Source of the DNA: DATFYI01 sp035315125
GTDB taxonomy: Bacteria; Chloroflexota; Anaerolineae; Anaerolineales; Anaerolineaceae
Length of the DNA: 20,807 nt
Assembly (NCBI GenBank): GCA_035315125.1
Contig: DATFYI010000124.1
Coordinates: forward strand, 1-20,807
Direction of reading: 5' to 3'
Positions 15,363 through 20,807 of this stretch are shown piece by piece. Under the pieces are notes generated by a model. It made no database searches, was not told the origin of the DNA, and saw nothing but the letters and a program-made list of their open reading frames with translations. The translations under genes were made by a program, and so were the position numbers. The stretch's first letter is position 1. Each line of letters begins with the position of its first letter.

Positions 15363-16511
15363 ATGGCCGAGATCAAGGTCGGAATCGCTGGAACTGGTTT
15401 TATTGGACCGGCTCACCTGGAAGGATTACGCCGGAACAATATCCGTGTAATCGGCTTGGCAGAATCAACGCCAGAGCTCGCCAGACAAAAAGCTGCTGAA
15501 CTGGGGATTGAAAAAAGTTACCCATCCTTTGAATCCATGCTGGCTGATCCCGAGATAACCGTAGTGCATCTGGCAACACCTAATTACCTGCATTTTCCGC
15601 AAGCAAAAGCGGCTTTGCTGGCAGGGAAACACGTGGTTTGCGAAAAACCTCTGGCAATGACTTCAAAGGAATCGGCCGAACTGGTGAAATTAGCCACTGA
15701 AAAACTTCTGGTCAATGCCATTAATTTTAATTTACGTTTTTATCCGATTTCACAACAAGCCCGTTCGATGGTTCAATCAGGCGAATTGGGAAACATATTC
15801 ATAATTCAAGGATCCTATTTGCAGGATTGGTTATTCCTTCCCACCGATTGGAACTGGCGGCTGGAGCCCGGTTTGGGCGGTACACTACGGGCAGTGGCAG
15901 ATATTGGCTCACATTGGATGGATTTGACCACATTCATTACCGGATTGCGTATTGAGTCAGTATTGGCAGATTTCAAGACTTTCCACCCAATTCGTAAAAA
16001 GCCGTCTAAACCGGTTGAAACTTATACGGGCAAGCTACTGACTGCAGCGGATTACGTTGACCAACCAATAACAACTGAGGATTATGCTTCAATTTTGCTA
16101 CATTTTGAAAACGGAGCATGCGGCACTTTAACTGTATCCCAGGTGAGCGCCGGTCGTAAAAATCGCCTGTATTATGAGATTGATGGCTCAAAAGCTGCCC
16201 TGGCTTTTGATTCAGAGCGGAATAATGAGTTGTGGATAGGTCACCGAGATCGCCCAAACGAATGGTTGTTAAAAGATCCTTCATTACTCTCACCAGAAGC
16301 ACGTGCAATTACATCCTACCCAGGTGGCCACAACGAAGGTTTCCCTGACACTTTCAAACAACTGTTTCATAAAGTCTACGCTTATATTCAAAAAGGAGAT
16401 TTCGCGGCCCGGCCTGATTTTCCAACTTTTGCGGACGGACATTACGAGCTGCAGCTCTGTGAAGCTATTGAGCAAAGCGCAAAAGAACAGCTATGGGTAA
16501 AAGTTAACTAA
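15363..16511 (+). CDS. Gfo/Idh/MocA family NAD(P)-dependent sugar dehydrogenase
   Basis: A 382-residue oxidoreductase. The N-terminal Rossmann domain has GxGxxG at 10-15 (GTGFIG), and the family signature EKP is at 94-96 (CEKPLAMT), with Lys95 the expected catalytic residue. The C-terminal alpha/beta domain has Asp180 and His184 in DIGSHWMDL, matching the conserved DxGxH of the family. Members oxidise or epimerise sugars, inositols or sugar phosphates. The insert with DWLFLPTDWNW suggests a pyranose- or polyol-binding subgroup, but I cannot name the substrate. It follows the deoC-like gene by 14 bp with GGAG before the ATG, and precedes the isomerase by 20 bp, so the genes are cotranscribed. 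Confidence 0.92.
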   Translation: MAEIKVGIAGTGFIGPAHLEGLRRNNIRVIGLAESTPELARQKAAELGIEKSYPSFESMLADPEITVVHLATPNYLHFPQAKAALLAGKHVVCEKPLAMTSKESAELVKLATEKLLVNAINFNLRFYPISQQARSMVQSGELGNIFIIQGSYLQDWLFLPTDWNWRLEPGLGGTLRAVADIGSHWMDLTTFITGLRIESVLADFKTFHPIRKKPSKPVETYTGKLLTAADYVDQPITTEDYASILLHFENGACGTLTVSQVSAGRKNRLYYEIDGSKAALAFDSERNNELWIGHRDRPNEWLLKDPSLLSPEARAITSYPGGHNEGFPDTFKQLFHKVYAYIQKGDFAARPDFPTFADGHYELQLCEAIEQSAKEQLWVKVN

Positions 16512-16531
16512 TTTTTTTAACGGAGGATCTC

Positions 16532-17446
16532 ATGAAACTCGGATTGTTCACCTCAGCATTTCCGAACCTTTCCTTGGAAGAAATTGCAAGCTGGTCTAAT
16601 CAAAACGGGTTCGAGATGCTCGAAATTGCTTGTTGGCCAGTGGAAAAAGCCAACCGGCGTTACGCAGGCGTAACCCATATCGATGTCACCGAGCTTACAC
16701 CGGCAAAAGCGAAAGATATTCAAGGTTTGATGGAGCGATATCATTTGGGTATTTCTTCGCTAGGATATTATCCCAATCCGCTTCACCCAGATTTGCAATA
16801 TCGCGCCAGGGTCATCGATCATCTCAAGAAAGTAATTTTGGGTGCAGAGATGCTGGAAATTCCGATTGTGGGCACATTTATCGGCAAGGATAAAGACAAG
16901 ACGGTGCCAGCAAATTTGGAAGAATACGCCAAAGTCTGGCCAGCGATTGTGAAATTTGCTAGAGATCACAACGTCAAAATCGCCATTGAAAACTGTCCAA
17001 TGATCTTTTCATACGATGAATGGCCGGGTGGCAACAATCTTGCCAGCACACCGGCCATATGGCGGAAAATGTGGGAAATCATCCCCGACGAAAACTTTGG
17101 CCTAAACCTGGATCCTTCACACCTCGTCCTCCAAATGATTGATTACGAGCGGGTTATCCGCGATTTCGGTGATCGTATCTTTCATGTACACGCCAAAGAT
17201 TTGAAGATTGACCGAGAAGGTCTTTATCAAAACGGGGTGTTATCTCAAGGAATAGGCTGGCAAATTCCACGTCTACCCGGTCTTGGAGATATGGAATGGA
17301 ACCGCTTCTTCTCAGCATTGTATGCCAGTGGCTATGATTATGTCGTCAGCATCGAGCATGAGGATCACAATTTTGAAAAAACGCTCGATCTTGTAAAACG
17401 TGGTTTCCAGCTTTCCAGGGATGTTTTACGCCCCTATGTGAAATAA
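16532..17446 (+). CDS. Sugar phosphate isomerase/epimerase (AP endonuclease 2-type TIM barrel)
   Basis: A 304-residue TIM-barrel protein of the xylose-isomerase-like/AP endonuclease family 2. The four metal ligands are visible in order: Glu153 (IAIENCP), Asp194 (NLDPSHL), His220 (HVHAKD) and Glu275 (SIEHED). The arrangement matches ketose 3-epimerases, hydroxypyruvate isomerase and inosose dehydratase (IolE), so epimerisation, isomerisation or dehydration are all possible. GGAGG lies before the ATG. It is followed after only 2 bp by the ROK kinase gene. In the operon it would act on the keto product of the Gfo/Idh/MocA enzyme, which is inference from gene order. Confidence 0.92.
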   Translation: MKLGLFTSAFPNLSLEEIASWSNQNGFEMLEIACWPVEKANRRYAGVTHIDVTELTPAKAKDIQGLMERYHLGISSLGYYPNPLHPDLQYRARVIDHLKKVILGAEMLEIPIVGTFIGKDKDKTVPANLEEYAKVWPAIVKFARDHNVKIAIENCPMIFSYDEWPGGNNLASTPAIWRKMWEIIPDENFGLNLDPSHLVLQMIDYERVIRDFGDRIFHVHAKDLKIDREGLYQNGVLSQGIGWQIPRLPGLGDMEWNRFFSALYASGYDYVVSIEHEDHNFEKTLDLVKRGFQLSRDVLRPYVK

Positions 17447-17448
17447 AA

Positions 17449-18414
17449 ATGAAAGAATATTATATTGGGTTAGATTTCGGCGGGACCAATCTAAAAGCAG
17501 GTCTGGTTTTTCAAAAGACAGGTGAAGTAAGTCATTTATCATCTTTGCCAACAGCTTCCCATCAAGGACCACAAGGCGTCATGGAAAGTATGGCTATTTT
17601 AATCGAGAACATCATCGATCAGGTCGGGCGAGATAAATTGGGTGGGATTGGGATCGGCGTGCCAGGCATTGTTGACCTGGATAATGGTATAACAAAATTT
17701 CTGCCAAACCTGCCGGGTAACTGGCCTGATATTCCATTGGGGCCGACTATTCAAACCATGACTGGGTTGCCCGTACACTTATTAAACGATGTTCGCGCAA
17801 TTACCTATGGAGAATGGCAATTCGGCGCAGGACAAGGATCTGAATCTATGGCCTGTTTTGCAATCGGAACTGGCATCGGCGGGGGTTTGGTTATCAATAA
17901 TCAATTGGTTCTGGGAATCGGTGGTACAGCAGGCGAATTGGGACATATCACCGTTGATTACAACGGACCAATCTGCGGCTGTGGTAATAGAGGCTGCGTT
18001 GAAACTTTGGCTTCTGGCCCCGCTATCGCTGCCATGGGTATCAAAGCCGTCACCCAGGGATTAACTACTTCAATCGGCCAACTGGCTGAATATGATTTGA
18101 ACAAAATCACCCCCGAGCTGATTTCCCAAGCAGCTTTGGATGGAGATGCACGTGCCCTGGAAATTTATCGAGAAGCAGGTTTTTACCTGGGTATTGCAGT
18201 AGCAAATGTGCTGGTATCGGTAGGCACTAAAAAAGTAGTTTTTGCCGGTGGAGTCGCCCAGGCTGGTAATTTATTATTAGATCCCATAAAAAAAACAATC
18301 AACGAACGGGTAAAAATGATGCCGGTCGAGCAGGTGGAAATCGTACCGGCCAAATTAGGTTCCCATGCCGGGATTATCGGTGTAGCGATGTGGGCCAGCC
18401 ACCGCATTAGTTGA
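17449..18414 (+). CDS. ROK family sugar kinase
   Basis: A 321-residue sugar kinase. The ATP-binding DFGGTNLKAG is at 9-18, the catalytic Asp114 is in LNDVRA, and the phosphate-2 loop is AIGTGIGGGLV (138-148). The ROK substrate/zinc region is GELGHI (Glu163, His166) followed by CGCGNRGCVE, with Cys176, Cys178 and Cys183. The ligand set is complete. No N-terminal helix-turn-helix is present, so it is an enzyme and not a NagC/XylR-type repressor. Substrates of the family include glucose, N-acetyl sugars, mannose, fructose and allose; the choice cannot be made here. It is the last gene of the operon and ends 4 bp from the convergent deoR-type gene. Confidence 0.93.
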   Translation: MKEYYIGLDFGGTNLKAGLVFQKTGEVSHLSSLPTASHQGPQGVMESMAILIENIIDQVGRDKLGGIGIGVPGIVDLDNGITKFLPNLPGNWPDIPLGPTIQTMTGLPVHLLNDVRAITYGEWQFGAGQGSESMACFAIGTGIGGGLVINNQLVLGIGGTAGELGHITVDYNGPICGCGNRGCVETLASGPAIAAMGIKAVTQGLTTSIGQLAEYDLNKITPELISQAALDGDARALEIYREAGFYLGIAVANVLVSVGTKKVVFAGGVAQAGNLLLDPIKKTINERVKMMPVEQVEIVPAKLGSHAGIIGVAMWASHRIS

Positions 18415-18418
18415 TCTT

Positions 18419-19201
18419 TCAATCGGTCACGATGCGGAGATCTAATCCTTTATTTTGTAAAATCGAAATGATTTCCGAATCAGCTCCGCTATCCGTGACA
18501 ATTGTATCCACATCCTCGATAGATAGAACCTGCAAAAGCGATCGCACACCAATTTTGCTAGAATCAACCATCACGATCACCTTCTCGGCATTTTGCTTCA
18601 TAACGTGTTTCAGCCGCATATAAAGCGGGGTAGGATCGGTAAAACCATCTTCAATCGTCAAACCTTGAGCGCCCAAAAAAGCCTTTTTAACTTTGTACTT
18701 GGAAAAAAAATCTTCTGCTTGCGGACCGATAAAAGCTCCAGTCTCGATCAATATGCCACCACTGCAGATTAAAGTAACATTTCGGATAATTGGCGCAACC
18801 ATCATCGAAGTAAGCAGACCGTTGGTCAAAATGGTCAGATTTGATTGATTCAGAAAGGGGATCAGGCTGCTGGCAGTTGTGCCAGCTTCGATGGTTATAT
18901 AATCTCCTTCACTAATGAAATTGGCGGCAACATACCGACCGATCGAGATTTTTTTCTGGTAATTTGGATCAAGTTGAGGGTCATAGAGTTTTGATAACCT
19001 GGGAATTATTTCACTATCTTCGACGATCGAGACAGCACCCCCGCGAATCCGATGAAGATTTCCGTGGATCTCTAAATCCTCCAGGTCGCGCGTGATAGTC
19101 ATATAGGACACTCCAAGTTGCTTGCTGAGATCCTGTATGGTGACTAATTTTTCTTGTTTAATGATTTCCAGAATACGAGCGTAACGTTTTTCTTTGATCA
19201 T
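18419..19201 (-). CDS. DeoR/GlpR family transcriptional regulator
   Basis: A 260-residue repressor. The N-terminal DeoR helix-turn-helix (about 1-58) has the family pattern RYARILEIIKQEKLVTIQDL, then VSYMTITRDLEDLE and LHRIRGGAV. The C-terminal effector domain (about 75-235) has EAGTTASSLIPFL (phospho-sugar-binding loop), ILTNGLLTSMM, CSGGILIETGAFIGP, KKAFLGAQGLTIEDGFTDP and VDSSKIG, all diagnostic. Such regulators sense a phosphorylated sugar intermediate. The ATG at 19201 has no clear Shine-Dalgarno. It converges on the sugar operon and diverges from the binding-protein gene, and its own promoter lies inside inverted repeats, so autoregulation is likely. Confidence 0.93.
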   Translation of the reverse strand: MIKEKRYARILEIIKQEKLVTIQDLSKQLGVSYMTITRDLEDLEIHGNLHRIRGGAVSIVEDSEIIPRLSKLYDPQLDPNYQKKISIGRYVAANFISEGDYITIEAGTTASSLIPFLNQSNLTILTNGLLTSMMVAPIIRNVTLICSGGILIETGAFIGPQAEDFFSKYKVKKAFLGAQGLTIEDGFTDPTPLYMRLKHVMKQNAEKVIVMVDSSKIGVRSLLQVLSIEDVDTIVTDSGADSEIISILQNKGLDLRIVTD

Positions 19202-19244
19202 ACTTTGCGATTTATTGGAAATTTATAAAATCGTTCCAGACTAA

Positions 19245-19281
19245 ATGTTATATTTCACATTTATTAACATATTATAACATA
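19245..19281 (-). promoter_or_regulatory. Extended -10 promoter of the deoR-type gene inside an inverted repeat
   Basis: On the minus strand, TGTTATAAT gives an extended -10 with TATAAT at 19276-19271; no clear -35 is seen. The arms ATGTTATA (19245-19252) and TATAACAT (19273-19280) form an inverted repeat over this site. TAACATA repeats at 19265-19271 and 19275-19281 with a 10-bp period. The overlap of the symmetric element with the -10 fits autorepression. Confidence 0.5.
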
Positions 19282-19315
19282 ATCAAGCCGGATTTAATAT
19301 TCTTTTAAGGCTTTC

Positions 19316-19362
19316 TTGACAACATATAACAATAGGTGTATATTGTCAACATCAGCATGTTG
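19316..19362 (+). promoter_or_regulatory. Promoter and candidate DeoR operator of the binding-protein gene
   Basis: A strong sigma-70-type promoter: TTGACA (19316-19321), a 17-bp spacer and TATATT (19339-19344). TTGACAA and TTGTCAA also form an inverted pair spanning it. CAACAT occurs at 19320-19325 and 19347-19352, and ATGTTG at 19357-19362, the last two being an inverted repeat with a 4-nt gap at about the transcription start. The words and the layout match the deoC-like operon promoter at 14530-14558. Confidence 0.65.
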
Positions 19363-19719
19363 TTCAATGCCAAAGCCCTTTATGGATATCTTTCTTTAAA
19401 TATCTCTTTCTTCGAAAGACATCTTTTTCGAAAAAAACTCGTTTATTTTTACCTAAAAGCAATATCATGTAATAAACCCATTATAGGCTGACCCAGATCG
19501 ATCTCCATTTCTGAAGGTGTTCGTTGGTAAGCTACTTGAGGAGATCAGAACATACGGATGGAGGAGGTGATGAAAACCTGCTTATACGCAAATAATCCTG
19601 TTCGATCCATCAGGGACCCATCATAAAGATCTCAACGTATCGACAATCGAAGATCAGGATTCCCCAAAATGTCCAAAAGACATTGGAAAAACCAGATATA
19701 CAAAAAGGAGAAACGAAGA
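19345..19719 (+). other. Long 5' leader of the binding-protein gene with hairpins and a possible leader peptide
   Basis: About 370 nt separate the predicted transcript start from the start codon at 19720. The leader holds a small hairpin (TCTTTC-TTC-GAAAGA, 19405-19419) and a distant pair GATCTCC/GGAGATC (19500-19506, 19540-19546). It also holds an 18-codon frame at 19570-19626 (MKTCLYANNPVRSIRDPS) preceded by GGAGG at 5 nt. A larger hairpin has arms 19594-19606 (AATCCTGTTCGAT) and 19646-19661, with a 3-nt bulge. The left arm overlaps the end of the short frame, so translation could influence folding. No known riboswitch class was recognised. No other gene is seen in 19202-19719. Confidence 0.4.
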
Positions 19720-20670
19720 ATGAAGCAGATTAGACCCCTTATGATTCTCGTAGCGTTTGTGACAATTGCCTCGATGCTAGGAGCATGCGCCCCAGCTGCC
19801 ACACCGACGGCAGCCCCGGCTGCACCTGCTGCCACAACCGCGCCCGCTGCGCCAGCCGCTACAACTGCCCCGGCCGCTCCGGCGGCAGGACCACTACTGG
19901 TCGTGATCAATAAAAGCGCCGACCAGCAGTATTTCATCGATTTGCAGAACTCGTTCAGCGATACCGCCACGGGTCTCGGTGCGACCGTCAAGAAATTCAA
20001 TGCCAAGCTTGATCCGAACCTCGGTGTCAGCCTGGTGAACGATGCCATTTCCGCCGGTGCCAAGGGTATCTCGATAACAGTCCCCGACCAGACCATCGGA
20101 CCTGCCATCTCTGACGCCGCCAAGAAAGCGGGTGTTGTGCTGATTGCGACCGATGATGGTATCAAGGATTCAAGCGGTAACCCCGTCCCATTCGTTGGCT
20201 TCGATGGCAAAGATATGGGCAAGAAAGTTGGCCAGGAAGCAGCCACGTTGCTCACTTCTGGTGGCTGGCTTAAGGACACGACCAAAAAGGTCGGTGTCTT
20301 ATCCGTAGAAGTGCAGACCCTTTCAGTTTGCAATGACCGCACCGATAATGAAAAGGCTGCTATCGAAGCCGCCGGTGTGCCAGCTGCGCAGGTCTTCTCA
20401 GTGCCCTACACTGGTGAGACCCTTTCTGCGCAAGATGCCGCGGGCCCGATCATTACCGCCCATCCAGATGTAACGAACTGGATCGTCTTCGGCTGCAACG
20501 ATGAAGGTGTATTGGGAACACTGAATGCACTCGCCACCGCCGGTGTAACCCCCGATAACATCATTGGTGTTGGCCTGGGCGCTTACGAAGCTTGCAAGCC
20601 ATGGGCTGCCGGTCAGGCGAGCGGTTTTAAAGCCGCTCTGTTCATCTCAGGGCTTGATGTTGGCAAGTGA
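19720..20670 (+). CDS. Sugar ABC transporter substrate-binding lipoprotein (arabinose-binding-like), 3'-truncated by IS
   Basis: A periplasmic-binding-protein type 1 lipoprotein of the CUT2 sugar ABC importers, similar in layout to E. coli AraF. The start at 19720 is chosen because AAGGAG lies 9 nt upstream; a frame from 19669 has no RBS. The signal peptide ends at the lipobox LGAC, with the lipidated Cys23. An Ala/Pro/Thr tether with repeated AAPAATTAP units follows (24-56). The first lobe begins with LLVVINKSADQQYF, and GAKGISITVPDQTIGPAI, NWIVFGCNDE and IIGVGLGAYEA follow as in AraF. The frame ends at SGLDVGK, where AraF continues for about 45 residues. The stop TGA is the first triplet of an IS end. 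The product lacks the end of the second lobe and is probably non-functional. Codons are richer in C and G than in neighbours, as expected of a highly expressed gene. Transporter ATPase and permease genes, if present, lie beyond the IS. Confidence 0.85.
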   Translation: MKQIRPLMILVAFVTIASMLGACAPAATPTAAPAAPAATTAPAAPAATTAPAAPAAGPLLVVINKSADQQYFIDLQNSFSDTATGLGATVKKFNAKLDPNLGVSLVNDAISAGAKGISITVPDQTIGPAISDAAKKAGVVLIATDDGIKDSSGNPVPFVGFDGKDMGKKVGQEAATLLTSGGWLKDTTKKVGVLSVEVQTLSVCNDRTDNEKAAIEAAGVPAAQVFSVPYTGETLSAQDAAGPIITAHPDVTNWIVFGCNDEGVLGTLNALATAGVTPDNIIGVGLGAYEACKPWAAGQASGFKAALFISGLDVGK

Positions 20671-20702
20671 GCCTACCCCAATCTGGTAGACACGAAGAAA
20701 AG

Positions 20703-20726
20703 CTGGTAGAACTAGGGAACTACCAG
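20703..20726 (+). promoter_or_regulatory. Hairpin overlapping the IS orfA ribosome binding site
   Basis: CTGGTAG (20703-20709) pairs with CTACCAG (20720-20726) across a 10-nt loop. The right arm overlaps AGGAG, the orfA Shine-Dalgarno. An additional CTGGTAG at 20683-20689 could pair instead, and CTACC/GGTAG (20673-20677, 20685-20689) forms a competing hairpin. The layout would hide the RBS in transcripts reading in from outside. Inference from base pairing only. Confidence 0.4.
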
Positions 20727-20736
20727 GAGAAAAAGA

Positions 20737-20807
20737 ATGGGTAAAGGCAGGCGGTTTAATGCAGAGTTCAAAATAGAAACGATCAAGCTGGTAACTGAGT
20801 TAGGGCA
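20737..20807 (+). CDS. IS3-family transposase OrfA, N-terminal fragment (3'-partial)
   Basis: The frame opens at the ATG at 20737, with AGGAG about 8 nt upstream, and runs off the right edge after 23 codons. The product begins MGKGRRFNAEFKIETIKLV, matching the RRxxxEFKxxxxxLV start of the OrfA helix-turn-helix DNA-binding protein of IS3-type elements. A functional transposase would need orfB by programmed frameshift, which is not in the window. Confidence 0.75.
   Translation, partial: MGKGRRFNAEFKIETIKLVTELG

Larger units (their letters stand above)
20668..20807 (+). mobile_element. Left end of an IS3-family-like insertion sequence (partial)
   Basis: The terminal sequence TGAGCCTACCCCAATCTGG begins exactly where the binding-protein homology stops. 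A TG start and a C-rich block are usual for IS3-family ends. The element contains an orfA start at 20737 and continues past the window, so its right end and target duplication cannot be seen. CTGGTAG at 20683-20689 and 20703-20709 and CTACCAG at 20720-20726 form repeats near the end. The boundary at 20668 may be off by a few bases because the target duplication is unknown. Confidence 0.75.

Noticed and set aside
19669..19719. 17-codon upstream extension of the binding protein
   Set aside because: It would precede the signal peptide with a charged segment; a clear AAGGAG and lipoprotein signal favour 19720.
19632..20342. Minus-strand frame of 236 residues opposite the binding-protein gene
   Set aside because: A shadow frame of a GC-richer gene; the plus-strand product has a signal peptide, lipobox and clear family motifs.

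Overview
The window most likely comes from a member of the Chloroflexota, probably class Anaerolineae. This is inference from gene style, not from a marker gene. The clues are moderate GC content, a lipoprotein with a long Ala/Pro/Thr tether after the lipobox Cys, a TPR-SARP regulator followed by a short companion gene, a soluble-FHA-plus-one-TM protein, and small acidic proteins of a kind I associate with that phylum. No rRNA, tRNA or CRISPR array was seen.

Left part (1-3926). A 2-keto acid decarboxylase of the PDC/IPDC type runs off the left edge on the minus strand. It diverges from an acyl-ACP thioesterase, and the spacer between them carries two identical 10-bp palindromes exactly 50 bp apart. 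A class I mannose-6-phosphate isomerase converges on the thioesterase. An unrecognised 90-residue protein then converges on the next gene.

Middle part (3930-14357). This is a run of mostly single genes with cell-surface or regulatory themes. They are a large HPrK/PEPCK-fold P-loop protein, a SARP-type regulator with N-terminal TPRs and a C-terminal wHTH-BTAD, its 86-residue downstream neighbour, a 61-residue acidic protein, an AI-2E family permease, a secreted HExxH peptidase-like protein, an FHA-domain membrane protein, a short response-regulator-like remnant, a Ste24/M48 membrane protease, and an SDR of pteridine-reductase type that lacks the catalytic Tyr. Two strong bidirectional terminator hairpins separate some of these units. 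The gene after the SARP regulator has an 11-bp-period direct repeat just upstream of its -10 region, which is the layout expected of a SARP operator.

Right part (14530-20807). This is a sugar catabolic locus. A four-gene operon encodes a DeoC-family aldolase, a Gfo/Idh/MocA dehydrogenase, an AP-endonuclease-2-type sugar isomerase/epimerase and a ROK kinase. It converges on a DeoR-family repressor gene. The repressor diverges from an arabinose-binding-protein-like lipoprotein gene (CUT2 ABC importer). The deoC-like and binding-protein promoters share the same layout (TTGACR-N17-TATATTG) and the same ATGTTG/CAACAT motifs, which suggests one DeoR regulon. The pathway logic resembles inositol or pentose routes (oxidise, isomerise, phosphorylate, aldol-cleave). 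The aldolase is altered in its phosphate-binding loop, so the sugar may not be 2-deoxyribose.

The binding-protein gene is cut after residue 316 by the left end of an IS3-family-like insertion sequence. The TGA at the IS terminus supplies the stop codon, and the IS orfA begins 66 bp further on and leaves the window.
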